Source of the DNA: Dongia_A sp044226685
GTDB taxonomy: Bacteria > Pseudomonadota > Alphaproteobacteria > Dongiales > Dongiaceae
Assembly: GCA_044226685.1 (NCBI GenBank)
Contig: JBGAGP010000004.1
Coordinates: forward strand, 10,257-74,256
Direction: 5' to 3'
DNA length: 64,000 nt
Below the pieces are notes generated by a model. That model searched no databases, was not told the DNA's origin, and saw nothing but the letters and a program-made list of their open reading frames with translations. Positions 19,889-27,217 of this stretch are shown here, piece by piece. The translations under genes were made by a program, and so were the position numbers. How positions within the stretch are numbered: the first letter of the stretch is position 1; every line of letters begins with the position of its first letter.

Positions 19889-21094
19889 TTATCCCAGCCT
19901 GCGTGCTTCGCGATACGCCGACGGCGCAGGCAACAGATCGCCCCGCCCCGGCGCTTGCTGCGCTCTCAGGCCCGGCCGCGCCGCGCCCGCGCTGATGCCC
20001 GCCGATGGGGCGTGCTCCCGTGAAAGACCATGCCAGCCAAGCCAGCCGGTATAAAGGCCGACCATCAGGATCAGCGCAGCGGAGGCATAGGGCGCACGCC
20101 GGGCGAAGGCGCTGAAGCCCGACCAGCGTTGCGAGACATGCCGGACGCTGAGCGCGGCGAGCACGCCGGCCGACACCAGCGTGAGCGCCAGGCCGATGCT
20201 GAAGCACAGGACCAGCACGAAGCCGAGGCTGAACGCCTTCAGCTGCATGCAGATCAGCAGCACGGTGATCGCCGCCGGGCACGGGATCAGCCCGCCCGTC
20301 AGTCCGAAGATGATGATCTGCCAGGTCGTCACCGGGCGGCCGGCAAAGCGATTGCGGATATCGGCGGCGTGGGCGCGTGCATGGGCGTCGTCCTCGTCGC
20401 CGAGATTCATGTGAGCATGGTCATGCTCCTCGAACGCGAGGGCATGGACCTCCTCCCCTCCATCGGCGCGGCGCAGTCGCAGCTCCACTGAAAAGGCATG
20501 GGGCTCGGGAATGTCATGCGCGCTCTCGATGAACTCGTCCCGGTTCACGAACGGGAAGACCTGACGGCCGCCGCCGGGCCTCAGGATTTCGAGAAAGACG
20601 CGGTCGGCGTCGGGAAGCGCGCATCCGGCGGGGCTGGAGATGCGCCAGCGCGGCGGCACGCCGTCCTCGAAGATGTTGAGCGCCAGCTCCCCCTCCGAGG
20701 TCGGGACGAGACGCGTCTCCTCCTCATGGTGGTGGTGATGCTCGTCGCTCTGCTCGCGCCACGTCCGCCAGGCCATCCAGGCGGCGATGGCGATGATCGC
20801 CACGGCCGAAGCCAGCTGAAAATAGGGTTCGCTGGCCTCTCCACCCCATTGCTGTCCGAAATACAGCCCTCCGATGGCAATGAGCCAGACCACCGCCGTG
20901 TGCGAGGTCGTTGCGGCGAGGCCCAGCAGGACGGCCTGGGTGAGCGTGCCGCGGATGGCGATGATGAAGGCCGCCATCATCGTCTTGGAATGGCCCGGCT
21001 CGAGCCCGTGCAGGGCGCCCAGCAGGATTGCCGAGGGGATGAACAGCCAGGCGTGCGCGGCCCCCTGCTGGAGCAGGTCTGTAAACGCAGTCAT
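19889..21094 (-). CDS. rcnA: Nickel/cobalt efflux protein RcnA (NicO family)
   Basis: A 401-residue inner-membrane Ni/Co exporter. The first helix pair has LGALHGLEPGHSKTMMAAF, the family metal motif. A long cytoplasmic or periplasmic loop is His-rich (DEHHHHHEEE and EEHDHAHMNLGDEDDAHARAHA), as in E. coli RcnA. The second half has GLTGGLIPCPAAITVLLICM. It starts 12 bases after the rcnR stop, fixing the rcnR-rcnA pairing. The C-terminal tail is Pro/Ala/Arg-rich and probably disordered. Confidence 0.9.
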   Translation of the reverse strand: MTAFTDLLQQGAAHAWLFIPSAILLGALHGLEPGHSKTMMAAFIIAIRGTLTQAVLLGLAATTSHTAVVWLIAIGGLYFGQQWGGEASEPYFQLASAVAIIAIAAWMAWRTWREQSDEHHHHHEEETRLVPTSEGELALNIFEDGVPPRWRISSPAGCALPDADRVFLEILRPGGGRQVFPFVNRDEFIESAHDIPEPHAFSVELRLRRADGGEEVHALAFEEHDHAHMNLGDEDDAHARAHAADIRNRFAGRPVTTWQIIIFGLTGGLIPCPAAITVLLICMQLKAFSLGFVLVLCFSIGLALTLVSAGVLAALSVRHVSQRWSGFSAFARRAPYASAALILMVGLYTGWLGWHGLSREHAPSAGISAGAARPGLRAQQAPGRGDLLPAPSAYREARRLG

Positions 21095-21106
21095 CTTGCT
21101 CTCAGA

Positions 21107-21385
21107 TCACTTGAGGTAGGTCCGGACGACCTCGATCAGGTCGGCGGCGCCTTTGGCACGCTCGGGATCGGGCTCGGCGTCCGGGTTCACGACGTGATGC
21201 CGGATGTGGTCTTCCATGAGCTCCGCCGTCAGTCCGGTGATGGCGCCGCGCATGGAGGCGACCAGCATCAGCACGTCGGTGCAGCCGAGCTCGGCTTCCA
21301 GCGCGCGCTCCACGGCTTCGGCCTGCCCCTTGATCCGGCGAATGCGGGCGAGAAGCTTGGCCTTGTGCTTGATCGTGTGTGCCAT
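21107..21385 (-). CDS. rcnR: RcnR-type Ni/Co-responsive repressor (CsoR/RcnR family)
   Basis: A 92-residue all-helical repressor. The Ni/Co ligand set of E. coli RcnR is present at the same positions: His3, Cys35, His60 and His64. This separates it from CsoR (Cys-His-Cys, copper) and FrmR (formaldehyde). Apo protein should block transcription and metal release it. It heads the leftward run rcnR-rcnA-regulator-kinase-RND, and an RcnR/CsoR-like operator lies 15 bases upstream of its start. Confidence 0.9.
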   Translation of the reverse strand: MAHTIKHKAKLLARIRRIKGQAEAVERALEAELGCTDVLMLVASMRGAITGLTAELMEDHIRHHVVNPDAEPDPERAKGAADLIEVVRTYLK

Positions 21386-21399
21386 TACGGATTTATAAT

Positions 21400-21416
21400 A
21401 TAGGGGGGTACCCTAT
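21400..21416. promoter_or_regulatory. RcnR/CsoR-like operator
   Basis: The sequence ATAGGG-GGGTA-CCCTAT is a perfect 6-bp inverted repeat with a six-G run, the hallmark of CsoR/RcnR operators (G-tract flanked by TA-rich arms). It lies directly upstream of rcnR, between AT-rich flanks that could hold the -10 region. It supports autoregulation of rcnR-rcnA. Confidence 0.75.
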
Positions 21417-21695
21417 GTAAACCACTCCCCTTCGTCTGCCGGACCATTCTGGGCCTATGTCGAGGCCGGGAGCCCGGTGACCCTCGATCGATGTGGGGAC
21501 TTGAACGGGGCTAACAGCTTGGCGCCGTGGGCCCGACCTGTCATCCGCTGACGCAACATCGGATGACGATGCCGGTCCCTCGGACGGTGTCGTCAAGTGT
21601 TTCTGCCAAGGGAATGTCCCGTTTCCCGAGTTTTCGACCCGAGAGCGGGCCTAACATTCCAGACATTGCCCACATTTGGCCACAGCCGAGAATGT
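21417..21695. other. Intergenic region without convincing gene
   Basis: This 279-base stretch lies between the rcnR promoter and the damaged SRPBCC gene. Short open frames exist on both strands but none has a ribosome site or recognisable product. GC content drops here relative to the left flank, marking the start of a patch of different origin. Confidence 0.4.
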
Positions 21696-22118
21696 TCATT
21701 CGACCAAGATCGAGAGATTCTTGAGCGTAGATTGCAACCCGGCGTCGTGGTCTTCCTGCCGTATCCCTTCCGGAACATTTTCGCAGGTGATAGTCACCCT
21801 GGCTCCTCCGGGAACGGGCGAAAGGCTCCACTTCATCTTCATCTCGCCCGCGAAGGCCGGATCGTTTGATTCGAACCTAACAAGATGGACGATCTGCTCG
21901 TCCGGAGCCAACTCCAGGAAACACCCTTCGACGCCATCGGTGTCTTCCGAGGTCTTACCGCGGGTAGATCGATCCCCTTTGGCATAGGTCAGCGCCATCC
22001 CGTAGGCTCCGCCCTGGCGCGGTTCGAATTTGTAGATGTGTCCCGTCATTCCCTCGGGCGGGAGCCACTTCACCCATGCCTCCGAGTCAGTCCTTCGTCC
22101 TCCCGATACGCCTTTCAT
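21696..22118 (-). pseudogene. SRPBCC (AHSA1-like) gene with damaged N-terminus
   Basis: The last 130 residues match the START/SRPBCC fold of AHSA1-type proteins: SEAWVKWLPPEGMTG, GAYGMALTYAKG, CFLELAPDEQIVHLVRFESN and the C-terminal helix LQSTLKNLSILVE. Intact relatives begin with a beta strand and an ERVYRAF-like helix before the EAWVKW segment. Here that part is replaced by unrelated sequence (MKGVSGGRR), which suggests a frameshift or rearrangement near 22090-22120. The same frame stays open to 22463 but encodes nothing recognisable. A shortened active protein is not excluded. Confidence 0.5.
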
Positions 22119-22438
22119 GAATCGGAATCCTTCGGCACCCCGTCCCCCACCGTGGACGGCTACAGCGATTTGGCCTGAATTCAAGTGCGCTGCCGACGTC
22201 GGCTCACACCCATACCAGAAATCAAAACGCGACATTCGAAAGGCGCGTCTTTTCAGAGCGCGGTGGCAACCATGGGCATGACGAAGCCCCACTCGGGAGC
22301 GGGGGACCTCGTGAAGTGTCCGGCCCAGACCCAATCCATTCGAGGACGCAGGTGGGTGGCCAGCACGGAAATCGACAGGCGAGACCCAGCTCCGAGTTGA
22401 CAAGCGCGGCGCGTTTTCCCGCCAACATTTCTTCCCTA

Positions 22439-23134
22439 TCAGCCGAGAAGATGCGCCAGCCAATAGGCAGCACCTGCCGCGAGACCGCCAACCAACAAAG
22501 TCTGCACGGCGGACCTGAAGGGGTTTACCCCCGTGAAGCGGCCTTTGATTGCACCGAAAATCGCCAGCGCGATCCCCGTAGTGAGCACGGACATCTTCAA
22601 GGCATCAGGGATGTTCGATACGGCGATATAAGGCGCAAGCGGGATGGACCCGCCAACGAGATAAGCGATCGCGATGGTCGCAGCGCTCAGCGGAGCGCGT
22701 TTCGGATCCGGCTGTTCAAGGCCGAGCTCGAAGCGCATCATGAAATCCGTCCAGCGCCGGGGATTGGCGCTGATCGCGTCAACCACGTTCGTCAGAGCGG
22801 CGCCCTCAAGGCCGTAGGTTTCAAATATCTGCCTCACCTCGTTTACCTCGAAATCGCGCTTATGCTCGATTTCCCAAGTTTCACGCGCTTCCTCCGACTT
22901 GAAATGCTCAATGTCCGTATGCGCGGCGAGATAACCGCCAAGCCCCATCGCGATGGCGCCGGCGGCGATCTCGGCAAGACCCGCAGTCACGATCACTCCG
23001 GTGTCACTGACGGCGGCAGACAAACCAGCGGCCAGGGCAAAAGGAACCGTCAGGCCGTCCGACATGCCGATGACGACGTCGCGGACGATCTCCGAGCCGC
23101 TAAAATGTTTTTCGATATGCGGAGTGGTCGGCAT
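22439..23134 (-). CDS. VIT1/CCC1-family membrane transporter
   Basis: A 231-residue protein of the vacuolar iron transporter family, which moves Fe(II) or Mn(II). It has the family start HFSGSEIVRDVVIGMSDGLTVPFALAAGL, here split by description (HFSGSEIVRDVVIG, then MSDGLTVPFALAAGL), and a Glu-rich cytoplasmic metal-binding region (DIEHFKSEEARETWEIEHKR). Five hydrophobic segments follow. The start at 23134 is preferred because AAGGA lies nine bases upstream; a longer frame to 23374 encodes no family residues. A CTGAC-N6-CTGAC box sits about 125 bases upstream, shared with other promoters nearby. Confidence 0.85.
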   Translation of the reverse strand: MPTTPHIEKHFSGSEIVRDVVIGMSDGLTVPFALAAGLSAAVSDTGVIVTAGLAEIAAGAIAMGLGGYLAAHTDIEHFKSEEARETWEIEHKRDFEVNEVRQIFETYGLEGAALTNVVDAISANPRRWTDFMMRFELGLEQPDPKRAPLSAATIAIAYLVGGSIPLAPYIAVSNIPDALKMSVLTTGIALAIFGAIKGRFTGVNPFRSAVQTLLVGGLAAGAAYWLAHLLG

Positions 23135-23257
23135 CGATAAGGGTCCTTTTTGAGGGCTATCGAGAAAGCCCATCCGGTGGATGTGGCTTGACGTATTGGA
23201 ACCTTCGACGGAGGTCGTGCCACTCGGCCAATCGCGGCTGCAATCTGGCAAACGAAG

Positions 23258-23273
23258 CTGACGGAAGACTGAC
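23258..23273 (+). promoter_or_regulatory. CTGAC-N6-CTGAC direct-repeat box (VIT promoter)
   Basis: Two CTGAC units spaced 11 bases apart (23258 and 23269), the spacing OmpR-family regulators use. It lies upstream of the VIT/CCC1 gene and recurs at 24106, 26228, 26261 (reverse), 32999 and 36068. Confidence 0.55.
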
Positions 23274-23399
23274 GCAGCCCGTTTAGAATCGGCCATCAAG
23301 CGGCTTTTCGGCGATGAGGTATCGCAGGATTGTGCGCACAGTCCGTCGGCCCCGCCGGCGCACTGCATCTTCAAGCATGCGGAGGCTTGGAACGGCGGC

Positions 23400-23786
23400 T
23401 CAAGGCTGTTCGGAAGAAACTGACGGCGACGGCCTGGTCTCGCGTTCTTGGCGCAGCCGGTACGAGACGGCGCCGTAGGTGGCGACGCAATAGGGGACCA
23501 GGAACGTCAAGCCTATCTTGGTCCAGTTGACCGAGCCGCCGCCCACGGCGGCATCGCCCTGGTTGATGAGATTGAGGATGGTGCCGACGACCACTGCCAC
23601 CAGGAAGGAGCGGCACGGAATGCCGGACTGCGTTGCATAGGAAAGGAAACGCCGGATCATGCTGGTGCCGGATTTCTCGCCGCGCGAGCTGATGGGACAC
23701 GTCACCCCGATAGCATTTGCATCAGGATTGCCGGCGCAATCCGGACCCTCGCACATCGTCGCCGTCGCATCAGTCGTCGTCTTCAT
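23400..23786 (-). CDS. nrtS: NrtS-like nitrate/nitrite transporter
   Basis: A 128-residue membrane protein. The core from about residue 60 (VAVVVGTILNLINQGDAA, NWTKIGLTFLVPYCVATYGAV) matches the two-helix NrtS family, which supports nitrate/nitrite uptake in some marine bacteria. The first 40 residues contain three scattered Cys (MCEGPDC, VTC) and are not family sequence; the internal Met at 23660 is an alternative start. It overlaps the end of the upstream PepSY gene by 17 bases, so both are probably transcribed together. Confidence 0.7.
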   Translation of the reverse strand: MKTTTDATATMCEGPDCAGNPDANAIGVTCPISSRGEKSGTSMIRRFLSYATQSGIPCRSFLVAVVVGTILNLINQGDAAVGGGSVNWTKIGLTFLVPYCVATYGAVSYRLRQERETRPSPSVSSEQP

Positions 23787-24057
23787 CGCCGTGCTTCCGC
23801 CGGATCTGTTCCAGGCTGGCGGGGTCGTACTTCGCCTTCAGGCTGTCGCCGCGCGCGTTGGTCGCCCTGACCTTGTAGCAGCCGTCGTCGGAGCGGATCG
23901 AGAGCACGGTCCACCCCTCGCCCTCCAGCTTCTTCTGGAGCGCGTCGCGTGGCTGCCAGTCGGCCAGCGGCACGGTGCAGGCCCGATCGGCCGCCGCCGG
24001 TTCCGCGCCGAGGCACGCGGCGAAGACCACAATCGCGGCAACCCACGTGCGTCTCAC
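23770..24057 (-). CDS. Exported PepSY-domain protein
   Basis: A 95-residue periplasmic protein. It starts at a GTG with GGAGG seven bases upstream; no ATG fits. A signal peptide (TWVAAIVVFAACLGAEPAAA) precedes a single PepSY domain (LQKKLEGEGWTVLSIRSDDG, CYKVRATNARGDSLKAKYDP) and an acidic tail (GDEDDD). Two Cys may form a disulfide. It is divergent from the two-component genes at 24196, a layout seen for QseB/TctD-type systems, where the PepSY protein may modulate sensing. Confidence 0.8.
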   Translation of the reverse strand: MRRTWVAAIVVFAACLGAEPAAADRACTVPLADWQPRDALQKKLEGEGWTVLSIRSDDGCYKVRATNARGDSLKAKYDPASLEQIRRKHGDEDDD

Positions 24058-24105
24058 CAAAGATCCTCCGAGGTGCGCAGCCCGCGAAATAGAAAGCACG
24101 CCCAA

Positions 24106-24121
24106 CTGACGCCCACCTGAA
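24106..24121 (+). promoter_or_regulatory. CTGAC-N6-CTGAA box in divergent PepSY/regulator promoter
   Basis: CTGAC (24106-24110) and CTGAA (24117-24121) stand 11 bases apart, inside an 11-bp tandem repeat ACGCCCAACTG/ACGCCCACCTG. It lies between the divergent PepSY gene and the response regulator gene, the expected place for autoregulation. Confidence 0.6.
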
Positions 24122-24195
24122 CGCTCATGCAAATTATCGGACCCCATCGGCTCGTCTCGCGCGCTAAATTGGCATGGAACACGCCGAGGCGACAC

Positions 24196-24867
24196 ATGCG
24201 GATCCTTCTCGTCGAAGATGACCCTGTCCTTGGGATGGCCGTGCGCGATCAGATCATCGCCGACGGGCATACGCCCGACTGGGTGACGCGTCTCGACGAC
24301 GCCTCCGAGGCGATCCATGCCGCCGCCTTCGAGCTGGTCCTGCTCGACCTGATGCTGCCGGACGGACGCGGACTCGATTTCCTGAAGCGCCTGAGGGTGG
24401 CGGGCGACGTCACGCCCATCATCGTGCTGACGGCGCGGGACCAGATCTCGGACCGCATCGCGGCGCTCGATGCCGGCGCCGACGATTACCTGGTCAAGCC
24501 GTTCGACCTGTTCGAGCTCAGCGCGCGGATCCGGGCGGTGGGGCGGCGCTATGCCGGCAATCCCAACCCGCTCGTCACCCTCGGCGACATTGAGGTGGAT
24601 CTTGCGGCCCGCTTGGTGCGGCGAGCGGGACGGCCTGTGGCGCTGACCGGCCGCGAATGGTCGCTGTTCGAGGCGTTCGTGCAACGGCCCCACCAGCTCA
24701 TGTCGAAGCCGCAGCTCGAGGAGCGGCTCTATTCCTTCGACGCCGAGGTGGAGAGCAACACCATCGAGGTCTACATCGCCCGCCTGCGCAAGAAGCTCGG
24801 GGCGGAGGTGATCGAGACGGTGCGCGGCATGGGCTATCGCCTCGGCCCGCCTGAGGCGGGCGCATGA
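24196..24867 (+). CDS. OmpR-family response regulator (QseB/TctD-like)
   Basis: A 223-residue receiver plus winged helix. Start at 24196 gives the canonical MRILLVEDDPVLG beginning; the frame is open further upstream but adds no conserved residues. The phospho-acceptor Asp is residue 51 in FELVLLDLMLPDGRG, and the DNA-binding half ends EVYIARLRKKLG and TVRGMGYRLG. It overlaps the kinase gene by four bases. The CTGAC box 75 bases upstream is a likely self-binding site. Confidence 0.9.
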   Translation: MRILLVEDDPVLGMAVRDQIIADGHTPDWVTRLDDASEAIHAAAFELVLLDLMLPDGRGLDFLKRLRVAGDVTPIIVLTARDQISDRIAALDAGADDYLVKPFDLFELSARIRAVGRRYAGNPNPLVTLGDIEVDLAARLVRRAGRPVALTGREWSLFEAFVQRPHQLMSKPQLEERLYSFDAEVESNTIEVYIARLRKKLGAEVIETVRGMGYRLGPPEAGA

Positions 24868-26231
24868 ACGAGGCGGTGGGCGACGGCCGCCGCGGTAGCG
24901 GGTGGAGCCTGCGCCTGCGCTTGGGATTGTGGCTGGCGCTGGCGGTCACCGCCCTGTGGCTCGCCGCCGCCACCGTGGCCGGGCTGGTGCTGCGCCGCGA
25001 GATCGGCGAGGTGTTCGACAGTGCCCTGCAGGAGGTGGCGCAGCGGGTGCTGCCGCTGGCCTATGCCGAACTGCTCTCGCGGGACGGAGGCAGCGCGACC
25101 CAGCACATGGCACCTATCGGCCCCCACCGGGAATACATCACCTACGTGGTCCGCGACGCGGACGGCCGCGAGCTGCTCCAGTCGAGCGACGCCGACCTGA
25201 TGCAGATCCCCCGCAGCCTCCCGCCGGGCTTCCACAGCACGGAGCGGCTGCGCACCTACACCGAGGCGGCCGTCAGGGGCACAATCCTGGTGACCACCGC
25301 CGAGGACCTCGGCCATCGCCGCGCGGCGGTCCGACGCGCGGTGGTCGCCCTGATCTGGCCCCTTGTCGCCCTGGTGCCCATCGCGCTCGTCGGGGTGTGG
25401 CTTTCCGTCCGCCTGTCCTTGAGGCCCGTCATCACCTTTCGCTCGGCGATCGAGGAACGGGGCCGCGGCAATCTCGCGCCGGTCGCAGCGGTGGGGCTGC
25501 CGGAGGAGATCGCACCCGTCGCGACATCGGTCAACGCCCTGCTGGAACGCCTGCGCGGTGCGCTCGAAGCCGAGCGCGGCTTCACCGCCAACAGCGCCCA
25601 TGAGCTCCGGACGCCCATCGCCGCCGCACTGGCGCAGACCCAGCGCCTCGTCGCTGAACTGCCGGGCGGCGCGCCCCGGGAACGGGCCCGTTCAGTGGCG
25701 GTCGCCCTGAAGCGTCTCTCGCGCTTGTCCGAGAAGCTGCTGCAGCTGGCCAAGGCCGAGGGCGGCGGCCTCCTCGCCGAAACCCCGACGCCCCTCGCGC
25801 CGGTGCTGCGCCACGTGATCGCGGACATCGACCGGCTGACTGACCGGGGCGAGGACCTGATGGTCGAAATCCCGCCGGACAGCGGCCTTGTCTGCGACCT
25901 CGATCCGGACGCCTTCGCCATCCTCGCCCGCAATCTCATCGAGAATGCGTTGAAGCACGGCACGCCCGGCACGCCCGTGCGGGTGCGGCTGGCCGACGGC
26001 CTGTTCGAGGTCTCCAATGGCGGCCCCGTGGTGCCGGCCGACCGGCTGGCGCGCCTGATCCGCCCGTTCGAGCGCGGCCCGACGGGGGCGGAGGGCTCCG
26101 GCCTCGGCCTTGCCATCGTCGCCGCCATCTGCCGCGGCGCTGGCCTGACCCTCGACCTCGCCTCGCCGATCCCGGGCGAAGCCGACGGCTTCCGTGCCAG
26201 GGTGCGCTTCGCGGCCGTGCCTCAAGCCTGA
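24864..26231 (+). CDS. Sensor histidine kinase (QseC-like)
   Basis: A 455-residue membrane kinase. A first helix (LGLWLALAVTALWLAAATVAG) and a second near residue 165 (LIWPLVALVPIALVGVW) bound a periplasmic sensor with YVVRDADGRELLQSS. The phospho-acceptor His is in NSAHELRTPIAAALAQTQ, near residue 245. The ATPase domain has NLIENALKHG, SNGGPVVP and GSGLGLAIVAAI. The upstream PepSY protein and downstream redox genes suggest it senses metal or redox state; the ligand is unknown. Confidence 0.88.
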   Translation: MNEAVGDGRRGSGWSLRLRLGLWLALAVTALWLAAATVAGLVLRREIGEVFDSALQEVAQRVLPLAYAELLSRDGGSATQHMAPIGPHREYITYVVRDADGRELLQSSDADLMQIPRSLPPGFHSTERLRTYTEAAVRGTILVTTAEDLGHRRAAVRRAVVALIWPLVALVPIALVGVWLSVRLSLRPVITFRSAIEERGRGNLAPVAAVGLPEEIAPVATSVNALLERLRGALEAERGFTANSAHELRTPIAAALAQTQRLVAELPGGAPRERARSVAVALKRLSRLSEKLLQLAKAEGGGLLAETPTPLAPVLRHVIADIDRLTDRGEDLMVEIPPDSGLVCDLDPDAFAILARNLIENALKHGTPGTPVRVRLADGLFEVSNGGPVVPADRLARLIRPFERGPTGAEGSGLGLAIVAAICRGAGLTLDLASPIPGEADGFRARVRFAAVPQA

Positions 26232-26276
26232 CGGGAAGCTGAACGCAGATCTGCATCGGCTTCAGGTGGCCGTCAG
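26228..26276. promoter_or_regulatory. Two opposed CTGAC-N6-CTGAA boxes
   Basis: CTGAC-GGGAAG-CTGAA at 26228-26243 on the plus strand and CTGAC-GGCCAC-CTGAA on the minus strand at 26261-26276. They face each other across the kinase end and the start of the redox operon at 26325. The layout suggests activation of the small exported protein, DUF2271, flavoreductase and apbE genes. Confidence 0.6.
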
Positions 26277-26324
26277 GTGCGAACGCGAGGGTGCTTCCGG
26301 TCAACACCAACCGGGAGATGGTCA

Positions 26325-26684
26325 ATGAAGACGCGCACCCTGATCGGAGCGGCGCTCCTGCTTTCCACCACGGGTATCGGCGTCGCACTGGCGGCGGCGG
26401 AGGCTGATCACCTGACCTCAAGCCATCACGAACGGCATGATGGCGCGACGTCATCCGCCATCGAGGGGCGCCCGATCCGCTTCGCCGAAGAGTCCCATGA
26501 GCGGCGTCGTGACGGCGAGCATCGCGGACGCCGCCACCACGATGACGATGAGGATGATGGCGAAGACGACGAGGGTGGCCGCCGCGGCGCAATCCCGCAG
26601 GCCGGCCCGGCTGATCCCAATGCGCCGGTGCCCGACAACGGCTTCTTCAACGGCAAGGCCCGTCCCAAGGTCGAGGTGCAATGA
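26325..26684 (+). CDS. Small exported His/Asp-rich protein
   Basis: A 119-residue protein of unknown function. A signal peptide (TLIGAALLLSTTGIGVALAAA) leads into a low-complexity mature part rich in His, Arg, Asp and Glu (RRRHHDDDEDDGEDDE-like) and a Pro-rich end (PNAPVPDNGFFNGKARPK). GGGAG precedes the start. Two regulator boxes lie just upstream. The charged, probably disordered body may bind metal. The stop overlaps an in-frame Met of the following frame, so the unit continues into the DUF2271 gene. Confidence 0.6.
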   Translation: MKTRTLIGAALLLSTTGIGVALAAAEADHLTSSHHERHDGATSSAIEGRPIRFAEESHERRRDGEHRGRRHHDDDEDDGEDDEGGRRGAIPQAGPADPNAPVPDNGFFNGKARPKVEVQ

Positions 26685-26728
26685 GCACCTCGCCGCGCCC
26701 GACCTTCTCTCCCTTGAGGAACAGACCG

Positions 26729-27199
26729 ATGAAATTCGTCCTCTCCGCTGTGGCCGCCACCACCGCCTTGATCGCCCCGGTGGTCGCCGAGGCCCGCCAA
26801 GTCACCTTCGAGACCACCCTCAAGGCCTATGGCGGCAACGGCGCCTATGTGGTGCTCTACGTCACCGATGCCGCCGGCGTCTACAAGGGCACCTTGTGGA
26901 TGGCCGGCGGCAAGGCGAAGTACTATCGCCACCTCAGCGACTGGCAGCGCGTCTCCGGCGGGCGACCGACCGAGATCGACGGCATCACCGGCGCCAGCAT
27001 CGGCTCAGGCAGGACGCTGAAGATCAGCCTCGACCTCGCCGATGCCATGATCGACGCCGGATACAAGGTCCATGTCGACACCGCCGTGGAGGACGGCATG
27101 GACAATCCCTCCGAGGTGATCGTACCCCTCGATACCGCAGCCTCCGGCAAGCTGGCGCCGGGCAAGGGCTACGTCAAGTCCTTCACGGTCACCTTCTGA
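26729..27199 (+). CDS. DUF2271 periplasmic protein with possible FMN-acceptor motif
   Basis: A 156-residue exported protein of the DUF2271 family. The signal peptide is KFVLSAVAATTALIAPVVAEA; the start at 26729 has GAGGA nine bases upstream, whereas a Met at 26681 would place 16 extra residues before the signal. The mature part includes LKAYGGNGAYVVLYVTD and, at residues 84-90, DGITGAS. This resembles the D-x-x-[ST]-G-A-[ST] site where ApbE attaches FMN in NqrC/RnfG proteins, with Ser90 as the acceptor. The neighbouring flavoreductase and apbE genes support a flavin-carrier role, which remains an inference. Confidence 0.8.
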   Translation: MKFVLSAVAATTALIAPVVAEARQVTFETTLKAYGGNGAYVVLYVTDAAGVYKGTLWMAGGKAKYYRHLSDWQRVSGGRPTEIDGITGASIGSGRTLKISLDLADAMIDAGYKVHVDTAVEDGMDNPSEVIVPLDTAASGKLAPGKGYVKSFTVTF

Positions 27200-27217
27200 A
27201 GCGATCGGACCTGATCC

